In this document: one piece after another, positions 1 to 6,673 of the stretch
How positions within the stretch are numbered: position 1 is the stretch's first letter
Layout of the letters: every line of letters begins with the position of its first letter
Origin: Candidatus Omnitrophota bacterium
GTDB taxonomy: Bacteria > Omnitrophota > Koll11 > VGKN01
Length of the DNA stretch: 20,579 nucleotides
Assembly (NCBI GenBank): GCA_016867055.1
Contig: VGKN01000002.1
Coordinates: 1-20,579, forward strand
Direction of reading: 5' to 3'
The notes under the pieces: model-generated
What the model saw: the letters and a program-made list of their open reading frames with translations, nothing else
Databases searched by the model: none
What the model was told of the DNA's origin: nothing
Translations under genes and position numbers: made by a program

Positions 1-137
1 AAAGATTAGAAAAATGGAGCGAAGCAAAAAAACTCTATGAAAAATTAGCCTCTTCAAATATAGACGAATCGAAATATGCAAGAGAACGTCTTGAATGGAT
101 CGCTACTAAAATAATAAATGATAAAAATCCAATCTAA
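1..137 (+). CDS. C-terminal end of a TPR-like repeat protein (partial)
   Basis: An open frame enters from the left edge (first full codon at 3) and stops with TAA at 135-137. The 44 visible residues are helical and charged, with a TPR-like pattern (WSEAKKLYEKLA, then a second helix ending in ERLEWIATKI). Proteins with tetratricopeptide repeats often precede ExbB/ExbD or TolQ/TolR genes, and here the stop lies 18 bp before exbB, so the two are probably co-transcribed. Its N-terminus, any signal peptide and its full length lie outside the window. The TPR call rests on helix pattern only and is moderate. Confidence 0.6.
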   Translation, partial: RLEKWSEAKKLYEKLASSNIDESKYARERLEWIATKIINDKNPI

Positions 138-155
138 CCAACAGGAGGTCTTTTT

Positions 156-788
156 ATGTTTGATATGATACAAAAGGGTGGACCAGTAATGTATCCCATA
201 ATCCTATGCTCAATCCTTTCGTTGGCAATAATTATTGAGAGATTCTATCACCTTTACACAGCTAAAATTGATACAAAGAAATTTATGTCAAATATTATTA
301 ATACGTTAAAACGAAATAGAATAATGGAGGCAATTGATATCTGCGATAAAACACCAGGACCTATTGCCCACATTCTTAAGGCAGGTATACTTAAACACGA
401 CCGCTCAAGGCAGGAAATACGTGAGGCCATTGAAGATGCGGGTTTGCATGAGGTACCGAGACTTGAGAGAAACTTGGGTGCCCTTGCTACTATAGCTCAT
501 ATATCTCCTCTGCTTGGACTTTTAGGAACAGTCACTGGGATGGTGCGATGTTTTCAGATAATTCAACAGAAGGCAACTACCCTAAACCCTGTAAGTCCGG
601 GTGATTTAGCCGGTGGCATATGGGAGGCTCTTATAACCACCGTAGCAGGGCTCATTGTTGCTATCCCAACCTATGTAGCCTATAATTATTTAATTAATCA
701 AGTTGATAATCTTGTTTTGGATATGGAAACCTCTGCAACCGAACTTATCAATATACTTTCACAAAAAAGGGAAACACATGAGATTTAA
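156..788 (+). CDS. exbB: ExbB/TolQ/MotA-family proton channel protein
   Basis: Inner-membrane component of a proton-motive-force motor that energises TonB or Tol. The 210 residues show the expected three membrane segments: about 10-27, then about 108-130 (GALATIAHISPLLGLLGTVTG, typical of the family), then about 155-180 (ITTVAGLIVAIPTYVAYN). The cytoplasmic loop lies between segments 1 and 2. The length matches the family. A strong Shine-Dalgarno AGGAGGT (143-149) sits 6 nt before the ATG. The last 11 bp overlap the exbD start, so translation is probably coupled. ExbB is preferred to TolQ because a TonB-like gene follows ExbD directly, but the TPR-like gene upstream leaves a Tol-type reading possible. 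Confidence 0.9.
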   Translation: MFDMIQKGGPVMYPIILCSILSLAIIIERFYHLYTAKIDTKKFMSNIINTLKRNRIMEAIDICDKTPGPIAHILKAGILKHDRSRQEIREAIEDAGLHEVPRLERNLGALATIAHISPLLGLLGTVTGMVRCFQIIQQKATTLNPVSPGDLAGGIWEALITTVAGLIVAIPTYVAYNYLINQVDNLVLDMETSATELINILSQKRETHEI

Positions 789-1191
789 AAGACATCTGGA
801 GATAGAAAAAGGTCTTAAACAGCTTGATATCGCACCATTAATCGATGTAGTCTTTCAACTTTTGATATTTTTTATGCTAACATCCAGTTTTATCTTCCAG
901 CCAGGCATAAAGATAAATCTTCCAAAAGCGGTAACATCTGAAATAGTAAAGGAGAAAAATCTCCTAATAACAGTAACTGCTGAAAATCTCATATATCTTA
1001 ATAATAAACCTATAACTACACGGGAACTGGTAAATGAGTTAAGAATTGCCTCCAAAGAAAATAGACCGCTTTTAATAAATGCTGACAGAAAGGCTTCTCT
1101 TGGAAGGGTTGTTGAAATTTGGGATTTATGTCGCGCTCAAGGTATCTCTCAAGTAAACATTGCAACAAACCAAGAGGTACCAGCAAGATAA
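778..1191 (+). CDS. exbD: ExbD/TolR-family biopolymer transport protein
   Basis: Partner of ExbB: a single-span protein with a periplasmic domain. The frame is open from 703, but the ATG at 778 is chosen because AAAGGGA lies just before it and the product then has the normal ExbD layout of 137 aa: a short cytoplasmic N-terminus, a membrane helix at about 20-37 (IAPLIDVVFQLLIFFMLTSS) and a periplasmic domain. Asp23 at the start of the helix corresponds to the conserved proton-translocating Asp of the family (Asp25 in E. coli ExbD). The gene overlaps exbB by 11 bp and its stop abuts the next ATG at 1192. Confidence 0.9.
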   Translation: MRFKRHLEIEKGLKQLDIAPLIDVVFQLLIFFMLTSSFIFQPGIKINLPKAVTSEIVKEKNLLITVTAENLIYLNNKPITTRELVNELRIASKENRPLLINADRKASLGRVVEIWDLCRAQGISQVNIATNQEVPAR

Positions 1192-1875
1192 ATGGTTATA
1201 AACAGACCGTTTTTCATCGCTTTAAGTTTTTCTATCTTTTGGCATCTTGTCTGGATGATTTCTATAAATGTAGTTATATTACCGAGTAATTTTCTCTTTA
1301 TGAAAAATACCGACATATCATTTCTTGGTACTTTCTTAAGTGAGGTTTTTGTGGAAAGGACCGAGGAGGGAAAGACAAATCCCCTTCTCAATATAAAACC
1401 CGTCACAGACAATTTGCTTGATTTTCCTAAAATTGAGGAGGAAATTATTCCAACCCTCAGTTTACCCCAACATAAAAATTTTATTGATGAGAAGTATTTT
1501 TTTACAGATTCAAACCCTTTTATAAAAAAGAGTAATCCCGAATATGTGTTTGCCGAAGACAAGCTCCCGCAGTCAGAAAATAGACTAATAAAGGGTGAGG
1601 CAAGCACAAGAACGCTTTTAACAAAACTATCCTTTCCTATCTATTTTAGGGACCTAAAAGACTTGGAAGGTATTTTTGAGATTGAGGTTGAATTTTTAGT
1701 AACACCCGGCGGCGAGGTTTACTTACCTAAAATCTTGCATTCCTCAGGTAGTTTTGAAATAGACCGATTGGCTACTAATTATATAAGACATTTAAAATTT
1801 AACCCGTTGTCGCTAAACCAAAAACAGAAAGACCAAAGGGGAACTATAAAGATTACAATTTCTTCAAATAAATGA
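1192..1875 (+). CDS. tonB: TonB-family energy transducer
   Basis: TonB carries energy from ExbBD to outer-membrane receptors. The 227-aa protein has an N-terminal membrane anchor (about 6-30) with a Ser-x3-His arrangement (S14...H18) like the S16/H20 pair of E. coli TonB. A long polar spacer of about 115 residues follows, without the Pro-Glu/Pro-Lys repeats of enteric TonB, then a C-terminal domain (about 150-227) with the TonB pattern: strand EIEVEFLVTPGGEVYLPKIL, helix, then FNPL. It starts directly after exbD and its stop overlaps the next ATG (ATGA). This is a complete ExbBD-TonB cassette. No receptor lies beside it; one is at the far right of the window with a different TonB. Confidence 0.85.
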   Translation: MVINRPFFIALSFSIFWHLVWMISINVVILPSNFLFMKNTDISFLGTFLSEVFVERTEEGKTNPLLNIKPVTDNLLDFPKIEEEIIPTLSLPQHKNFIDEKYFFTDSNPFIKKSNPEYVFAEDKLPQSENRLIKGEASTRTLLTKLSFPIYFRDLKDLEGIFEIEVEFLVTPGGEVYLPKILHSSGSFEIDRLATNYIRHLKFNPLSLNQKQKDQRGTIKITISSNK

Positions 1876-2096
1876 TAAAATTAGATATCTCCACTTTTGT
1901 ATCCTTGCATATTTTTATTTCAGTTATCACTATCCTTGTTTTCTGGATATTCTTTGAAATAAGGACTTACATTAATGGAATAAATACAGATGATAAACAT
2001 ATTTGGCGATGTAATATTTGTTCTAATATTTATATAGATAGTTTAAGTGACGATATATCAAGATGCCCCAATTGTGGAAGTTATATAAAAAAATAA
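1872..2096 (+). CDS. Membrane-anchored zinc-ribbon miniprotein
   Basis: A 74-aa protein with one strongly hydrophobic segment (about 8-29) followed by a small domain with two CxxC knuckles: C47-x2-C50 and C65-x2-C68. This is a rubredoxin-like or zinc-ribbon metal site, predicted on the cytoplasmic side if the N-terminus is outside. The start overlaps the tonB stop as ATGA, which implies translational coupling and a role tied to the ExbBD-TonB cassette. The function is unknown; redox/metal sensing or a protein-interaction anchor are possible. Gene reality is well supported by the overlap and the intact CxxC pairs. Confidence 0.8.
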   Translation: MIKLDISTFVSLHIFISVITILVFWIFFEIRTYINGINTDDKHIWRCNICSNIYIDSLSDDISRCPNCGSYIKK

Positions 2097-2131
2097 TACA
2101 AGAAGAATAAACCAACAAGGAGGTATTTTAA

Positions 2132-2401
2132 ATGTCTCAACATCCTAGTCTTACTATAAGCGGAAAGGGCAAAAGACACAGAAGCGTATTTAAAAGATTT
2201 GAAAGGATAAAGATCCTTAAGAAAGAGGGAAAATGGAAGGAGAAGAATTCAATATTTGGTCTGCCAAAGGTTAAATCCATAAAAATTAGGGTTAAAAAAG
2301 AAAAGGTGCAGGAGGAAAAGACTGCTCAAGCCCAACCGTCTGCTCAGACTGTGACTACACAACCCGAAATCCAGAAAAAAGAGGAAAAACCAAAAAAATG
2401 A
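2132..2401 (+). CDS. Small basic protein of the Chlamydiae/Verrucomicrobia/Omnitrophota type
   Basis: An 89-aa, very Lys/Arg-rich protein. The first about 55 residues match my memory of a small basic protein family confined to the PVC group (modelled as TIGR04137): MSQHPSL, then SVFKRFERIKILKKEGKW, then SIFGLPKVK. A role near rRNA or the ribosome has been suggested for such proteins but is not shown here. The C-terminal 30 residues are a low-complexity Lys/Glu/Gln/Ala tail that looks lineage-specific. A strong AAGGAGGT lies 7-8 nt before the ATG, so translation is probably high and independent of the upstream gene. The stop overlaps the next ATG (ATGA). This is one of two taxonomic markers in the window. 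Confidence 0.85.
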   Translation: MSQHPSLTISGKGKRHRSVFKRFERIKILKKEGKWKEKNSIFGLPKVKSIKIRVKKEKVQEEKTAQAQPSAQTVTTQPEIQKKEEKPKK

Positions 2402-3435
2402 GGAGATTTTTTTTGTCATTTATGACATTGCTTTCTTTTTTAGGCACCATAAATGCCAATGAAGATAAATCCTTTATTGGTGAAATAACCGCCGACAGAG
2501 TAAATGTCAGGGCAGGACCTGACTTAAATTTTGAGGTAATCCATAGTTTAAACAGGGGAGACAAAATAACCATAACTGATAAACAATACGATTGGTACAA
2601 GATAAAACTTCCAGAAAGTTGCATTTTGTATATAAATAAGGAATATATATCAAAGGAAGTAGATAACTTTATAGTTAAGGTTAATAATGTAAATGTAAGA
2701 GCTGGGGCTAGCTTTGAATTCAATGTAGTAGGTAAACTTTCTAAAGAAGATAAAATTGAGATAGTAAGTGAACACGGCCAGTGGTATGGGATTAAAGCAC
2801 CCTTAAGTTGCTTTGGATGGATTAATTCAAGGTATGTAAGATTTTATGCAACTGTTGAACAACATCAACAAGAAATAAATAAAGTAAATGCTGCAAGAAA
2901 AACCTATTCAAAAATATTAGCAGATTATGCTGAAGAACTGAAGAAGGATATCTTTGATATGAAAACTGATTTAATACGCTCTGATCTTGAAAAATTCATT
3001 CTTGATTATCCGGATGTTCCGGAGGCAAAACTTGCCCAAGAAAAGATAAATGAAATAAACTTGAAGCTGGCCGAAATAGAACATCTAAAGGCAAAGGAAC
3101 GTCTCAAACAGGCAGAGCAGGAGTTCAAATTTGCGGAAAAGATAATAGATGAGAAAATATCCGTTATAAATAAAATTGAAGCAGTAAAAAATAGCATAAG
3201 AAAAGAGTCTCCTGTTGCTATGGGTGTTATAGAAGATGTGGGTGTTGTGTTGCATAGACCTGCTAAATATAAATTATGTGATAACAATAAAATCTTGTAT
3301 TACCTTGAATCAGCAGGAAGAATTAATCTAAATAATTTTATTCACAAAAAGGTAAATATTTGGGGAGATATAAAATCCATATCCGATGCTAACAAAAAAC
3401 TATTGTTAGTCACCTATTTGGAAGAGATAGACTGA
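2398..3435 (+). CDS. Secreted protein with two bacterial SH3 domains and a coiled coil
   Basis: A 345-aa protein with an N-terminal signal peptide (about 1-20, hydrophobic, ending INA-NE). Two tandem SH3b domains follow at about 27-85 and 92-150, each with the family signature VNVRAGP/VNVRAGA followed by WYKIKLP/WYGIKAP. A long charged helical region (about 155-285) is probably coiled coil. A small C-terminal beta-rich domain (about 272-345) is not recognised. SH3b domains commonly bind peptidoglycan, so a periplasmic cell-wall role is likely. The gene overlaps the small basic protein (ATGA) and the next protease gene (TGATG), so it lies inside a coupled operon. Confidence 0.8.
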   Translation: MRRFFLSFMTLLSFLGTINANEDKSFIGEITADRVNVRAGPDLNFEVIHSLNRGDKITITDKQYDWYKIKLPESCILYINKEYISKEVDNFIVKVNNVNVRAGASFEFNVVGKLSKEDKIEIVSEHGQWYGIKAPLSCFGWINSRYVRFYATVEQHQQEINKVNAARKTYSKILADYAEELKKDIFDMKTDLIRSDLEKFILDYPDVPEAKLAQEKINEINLKLAEIEHLKAKERLKQAEQEFKFAEKIIDEKISVINKIEAVKNSIRKESPVAMGVIEDVGVVLHRPAKYKLCDNNKILYYLESAGRINLNNFIHKKVNIWGDIKSISDANKKLLLVTYLEEID

Positions 3436-4067
3436 TGTTGAATATCCTTTTTGCATCATTGCCAATATTTTTGTTTGCCATAATCATACATGAATATTCG
3501 CATGGTTTGGTGGCTTATCTTTTAGGTGATCCTACTCCTAAACTCTACGGTAGATTAACCTTAAATCCACTTTATCATATTGATATTTTTGGTACATTGA
3601 TATTGCCTTTTATTCTAATCATCAGTCATTCCCCAGTTGTATTTGGCTGGGCAAAACCTGTCCCCATAAATTCCTTGAATTTTAAACATCCTAAAAGAGA
3701 TATTATCTGGGTAGGGCTCTCTGGACCATTGGCAAACCTGTTTATAGCCATATTTTTTACATTACTGCTAAAATTAAATTTAGCATTTCTTAATAACGCA
3801 ATCATATTTATTATAAATCTTACTATCTTTATAAATCTTGTTCTTGCCATTTTTAATTTATTTCCAATTCCACCCCTTGATGGCTCAAAGATTATTTTTG
3901 GAATTTTGCCAGAGAGATTTTCTAAATTTTTGTTGGCTATTGAACCTTATGGATTTATAATTCTCATTGTCTTGCTGTGGATGGGTTTGATAAACAAAAT
4001 CATCTGGCCAATTGTGCTATATTCCGCAAAAATTTTATCTGTTTTACCTCTCCCTGAGATAATATAA
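3435..4067 (+). CDS. Site-2 protease (M50 family) integral membrane metalloprotease
   Basis: A 210-aa protein, almost wholly hydrophobic, with 5-6 predicted membrane helices. The zinc motif HEYSH (H19-E20...H23) lies in the first helix, and the third ligand is in the PPLDG motif near D149 of NLFPIPPLDGSK. This is the small soluble-domain-free M50 type seen next to many housekeeping genes, distinct from RseP because it lacks PDZ domains. It cleaves substrates within the membrane; the substrate is unknown. The start overlaps the upstream stop as TGATG. The M48 protease gene begins 4 bp after its stop, so two membrane-associated metalloproteases are co-transcribed. Confidence 0.9.
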   Translation: MLNILFASLPIFLFAIIIHEYSHGLVAYLLGDPTPKLYGRLTLNPLYHIDIFGTLILPFILIISHSPVVFGWAKPVPINSLNFKHPKRDIIWVGLSGPLANLFIAIFFTLLLKLNLAFLNNAIIFIINLTIFINLVLAIFNLFPIPPLDGSKIIFGILPERFSKFLLAIEPYGFIILIVLLWMGLINKIIWPIVLYSAKILSVLPLPEII

Positions 4068-4071
4068 GACT

Positions 4072-4977
4072 ATGAATATCGTTAAGGTTTACCCCATACC
4101 TCGTAGGACCCCCCTTCTTGCTTTCGCAAGAAAGCAGGGTGGGATGAAGGCTGTAGCCGATAAATTTTTCCCCAAAGCCTCGTCCTTTAGGATGAGGTGT
4201 GGGGTTTACTATCCATTTTTCTTAGTCCTTATAAGTCTTTTTAATGTTACAGGATGTTCCACTTTATATAGCGTTAAGGGTCATAAGGAAGAGATAATTT
4301 TTATTGACTCTGACAAAGAAACAAGGATTGGCGAAAACATTTCTGAACAAGTAAAAAGAAATTTTAAATTTATTGAGGACAAACAAACTAATGAAAAAGT
4401 TTGTACCATCGGTAAAAAAATTGCAGATACCTGCCAAAGAAAGGAAATATATTTTCAATTTTTTGTTTTGGATGGGGATGAGGTTAATGCCTTTTCTCTA
4501 CCCGGGGGATTCGTCTATATAAATAATGGACTTATCAAAAAGGTTAAAAGTGATGATGAATTGGCATCTGTTATTGCACATGAAGTGGCACATATAGCGC
4601 AGCGCCATGCAATTAAAAGACTTGAAAACTCCATAGGCTATTCAGCGTTAAAAATATTAACCTTAAATATCCCTCAAGACCCACTTACAATAAGAAATTC
4701 AAATTTCGCTTTTACCCAGCTTTTGCTTTCCTATTCAAGAGAAGATGAGATAGAGGCAGATATTCTATCCGTTGAATATTTAAGGACAGCGGGTTTTGAC
4801 CCCTCTGCAATATTGAGTTTTCTTATAACTCTAAGGGATATTCAAATGAAAGAATCTATTAAACCAAAGATCCGTTTTAGAACACACCCTTACATTTCTG
4901 AAAGAATAGCAGCAGTTAAAAGAGAGATTTATGGAAAAAGAGATTTTAATGATTATATAAATACTATAGAAAAATAG
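4072..4977 (+). CDS. M48-family metalloprotease lipoprotein, N-terminus interrupted in frame by a palindromic element
   Basis: Periplasmic zinc protease, like BepA or Loi-type M48 proteins. The catalytic HEVAH is at residues 170-174 and the downstream EIEAD ligand motif (E228, D230) is present, counting from the ATG at 4072. A lipobox (VTGC, Cys62) follows a hydrophobic segment, so the mature protein should be lipidated. The 61 residues before this Cys are far longer than a signal peptide. Removing the 117-bp repeat element (4087-4209) gives a 22-residue signal peptide before the Cys, beginning MNIVKVYYPFF. Other in-frame starts are ATG 4144, after AGGGTGGG, and ATG 4192, which would give a 21-residue signal peptide before the Cys. 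The frame has no stop through the element. The start actually used is uncertain; the protease domain call is firm. Confidence 0.85.
   Translation: MNIVKVYPIPRRTPLLAFARKQGGMKAVADKFFPKASSFRMRCGVYYPFFLVLISLFNVTGCSTLYSVKGHKEEIIFIDSDKETRIGENISEQVKRNFKFIEDKQTNEKVCTIGKKIADTCQRKEIYFQFFVLDGDEVNAFSLPGGFVYINNGLIKKVKSDDELASVIAHEVAHIAQRHAIKRLENSIGYSALKILTLNIPQDPLTIRNSNFAFTQLLLSYSREDEIEADILSVEYLRTAGFDPSAILSFLITLRDIQMKESIKPKIRFRTHPYISERIAAVKREIYGKRDFNDYINTIEK
4087..4209 (+). mobile_element. Palindromic non-autonomous element, IS200/IS605-end-like, inserted in frame in the M48 gene
   Basis: A 6-bp direct repeat GTTTAC (4087-4092 and 4204-4209) bounds a segment with imperfect terminal inverted repeats: CCCCATACCTCGT on the left (4092-4104) against CCCCACACCTCAT on the complement of the right end (4204-4192). 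Inside are two hairpins. One is TTCTTGC-TTTC-GCAAGAA (4115-4132), flanked by C6 opposite GGGTGGG. The other is CCTCGTCC-TTTA-GGATGAGG (4178-4197), flanked by CCCC/GGGG. Subterminal hairpins and a TTTAC-type sequence at both boundaries resemble IS200/IS605 ends, which insert 3' of a short target, rather than a DDE element. No transposase is present. Net insertion is 117 bp, or 39 codons, which keeps the host frame. Confidence 0.7.
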
Positions 4978-4988
4978 GAGGTTTTGGG

Positions 4989-5390
4989 ATGTTTTTCAAA
5001 CTCTTTAAAAAATCTTTCAAAAATAAGCCGTTACAATCCAAGAAAACCAAAAAAACAAAATCTAAACTTTCTGAAACAAAGAAAAAAGTTACCGAAAAAA
5101 AGATAGGTGTTGTTACTCATTATTTCCCTAAAGTAAAAGCAGGCGTAGTAAAGGTTATGGGCGAACCTATCAAGATAGGAGACCGGATACATATAAAAGG
5201 GCATACAACCGATTTCAAACAAAAAGTTACCTCAATTCAGATTAATAATAAATCTGTTCTAAAGGCACAAAAGTCAGAAGAAATTGGAATATTAGTAAAA
5301 TCTAGGGTCAGAATAAAGGACATAGTTTATAAAATTGATACAGACAAAAATAAAGGAGATAACTATGAACAGAAAAAATCTAAAAAATGA
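4989..5390 (+). CDS. Small translation-factor-domain-II-like (EF-Tu-like beta-barrel) protein
   Basis: A 133-aa protein. The first about 37 residues are a Lys/Ser/Thr-rich tail. Residues 38-117 form a small beta-barrel pattern seen in EF-Tu domain II and in the C-terminus of U32 peptidases: KIGVVTHYFPKVKAGVVKV, then IKIGDRIHIKGHTTDF, then VRIKDIVYKI. Stand-alone proteins of this kind are usually annotated elongation-factor-like, without known function. The Shine-Dalgarno AGGAGGT (4976-4982) overlaps the stop codon of the M48 gene, 6 nt before the ATG. Its last 26 bp overlap the next gene, so the three genes are co-expressed. Confidence 0.75.
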   Translation: MFFKLFKKSFKNKPLQSKKTKKTKSKLSETKKKVTEKKIGVVTHYFPKVKAGVVKVMGEPIKIGDRIHIKGHTTDFKQKVTSIQINNKSVLKAQKSEEIGILVKSRVRIKDIVYKIDTDKNKGDNYEQKKSKK

Positions 5391-6024
5391 CTTCACTACC
5401 GAGGACCCATGGAGAATTTTTAGAATAATGTCAGAATTTGTTGAGGGTTTTGATGTTCTTTCTAAAATTGGCCCTGCGGTTTCTATATTTGGTTCAGCGC
5501 GGACCAAAGATAATGATAAATATTATAAACTAACCCAGGAAATTTCTGCAAATCTAGCCAGGGAAGGATTTGCTATTATCACTGGCGCAGGACCTGGGAT
5601 TATGGAGGCTGCTAATAAAGGTGCGATAAGAATGAAGGGAAAATCCATAGGTCTCAATATCCAGGTTCCTATCATTCAGAAACCTAATAAATATGTGGAG
5701 ATCCTATTAGATTTTAGATATTTCTTCTGTAGAAAGGTAATGTTTGTTAAATATAGTTATGCCTTTGTCATATTGCCAGGTGGATTTGGAACAATGGATG
5801 AGTTCTTTGAGGCAATAACCCTTATACAGACAGAAAGAATAAAACTTTTTCCAGTCATATTAGTAGGTAAGGAGTATTGGGTAGGACTTATTGATTGGAT
5901 TAAAAATTTTATGTTGCAGGAAGGTAATATCTCAAGGGAAGACCTAAGTCTGTTCAAAATTTCTAACAGCCCAAAGGAGATAGTTTCTATAATAAAGGAT
6001 TTTTATAAGAACAAAACTGGATAG
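5365..6024 (+). CDS. LOG-family (TIGR00730-type) nucleotide-processing protein
   Basis: LOG proteins act on cytokinin-type or other nucleoside 5'-monophosphates, removing ribose 5-phosphate from the base; bacterial members may serve nucleotide turnover (PpnN-like). The 219-aa protein has the family motifs GAGPGIMEAANKGA (from G74) and PGGFGTMDEFFE (P138-E149), which make the substrate pocket. The open frame extends to 5335, but the ATG at 5365 is chosen for the AAAGGAGAT placed 4-5 nt before it. It is the last gene of the left operon: 106 bp without a gene follow. The biochemical substrate cannot be told from sequence. Confidence 0.88.
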   Translation: MNRKNLKNDFTTEDPWRIFRIMSEFVEGFDVLSKIGPAVSIFGSARTKDNDKYYKLTQEISANLAREGFAIITGAGPGIMEAANKGAIRMKGKSIGLNIQVPIIQKPNKYVEILLDFRYFFCRKVMFVKYSYAFVILPGGFGTMDEFFEAITLIQTERIKLFPVILVGKEYWVGLIDWIKNFMLQEGNISREDLSLFKISNSPKEIVSIIKDFYKNKTG

Positions 6025-6068
6025 CTATTCATAATTAAAAAATTTAACCTTAATTAAAAATTGGAAGC

Positions 6069-6096
6069 AAAGATTAATGGCGAAGTTATAATCTTT
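6069..6096 (+). repeat. 8-bp inverted repeat with an embedded TATAAT, ahead of the HEAT gene
   Basis: AAAGATTA (6069-6076) and TAATCTTT (6089-6096) form a perfect inverted repeat with a 12-nt loop. The right arm overlaps a perfect -10-like TATAAT at 6087-6092. A possible -35 is TTGGAA (6061-6066), but the 20-bp spacing is poor. Placed 34 bp before the HEAT-repeat gene, it may mark its promoter. There is no T-tract, so a terminator for the LOG gene is unlikely. Weak evidence in AT-rich DNA. Confidence 0.3.
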
Positions 6097-6130
6097 GAGG
6101 CTTAAGACTTCAACGCTTAGAATATAGAAT

Positions 6131-6673
6131 ATGCTCAAAAAAGTTATCATATTTATATTTTGTTATTTGAATTTGGTATCAAATGTTTTTGCGGAGGCAG
6201 GCAGAGAAAAAGAAATAAATGATTCCATAAAAAAACTTGAAAATAGAGAAGAACAAATCAGAATTGATGCAGCAAATTCCCTAGGTTTCCTTGAGGATAA
6301 AAGAGCTGTTAGCTATCTAATAAATGTTTTAGAGGATAACAATTTGGAGGTTAAAAAGGCGGCAATCCTTGCTTTAGGTAATCTTGGTGATAAAACTGCC
6401 ATACCACATCTTAAGAAATTTCTACAAGACCCATCCCTTTCTTGGAGCGCCGCATATTCTCTCGGCATGCTTGGTGATGAAGGAGCCCTTGATGCGCTGA
6501 CAAGTTATTTAAAAGATAAAAATATAACTAAGAGAAAATTTACCGTTTATGCTATCTCAGGAATAACAAGTGTATCTGCTATAAAAATTTTGAATTCTAC
6601 TATGCTTATAGAAAACTCAAGGGAAGTTAAAGAGGAAATAGAAAAAATTTTGAATAAATCAAATATTAAATGA
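6131..6673 (+). CDS. Secreted HEAT-repeat (PBS-lyase-like) protein
   Basis: A 180-aa protein with a signal peptide of about 22 residues (hydrophobic core IIFIFCYLNLVSNVFA, then EAG), followed by 4 HEAT/PBS-lyase repeats. The repeats are visible as R-x3-A-x2-LGFLEDKRAV, K-x2-AILALGNLGDKTAI, AYSLGMLGDEGAL and a weaker fourth (VYAISGITSVSAI). HEAT repeats make a helical scaffold for protein binding; no catalytic site is expected. The stop overlaps the ATG of the glycosyltransferase gene (ATGA), which suggests a periplasmic or surface partner for that enzyme. Ribosome-binding sequence before the ATG is weak. Confidence 0.8.
   Translation: MLKKVIIFIFCYLNLVSNVFAEAGREKEINDSIKKLENREEQIRIDAANSLGFLEDKRAVSYLINVLEDNNLEVKKAAILALGNLGDKTAIPHLKKFLQDPSLSWSAAYSLGMLGDEGALDALTSYLKDKNITKRKFTVYAISGITSVSAIKILNSTMLIENSREVKEEIEKILNKSNIK

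Noticed and set aside
136..159. Similar sequences AACCAACAGGAGGT before exbB and AACCAACAAGGAGGT before the small basic gene (2111-2125)
   Set aside because: The likeness is mostly the Shine-Dalgarno plus a short AACCAACA; too short to claim a duplicated regulatory element.
1149..1607. - strand frame opposite tonB
   Set aside because: Shadow of the TonB gene, with no ribosome site and low-complexity hydrophobic content.
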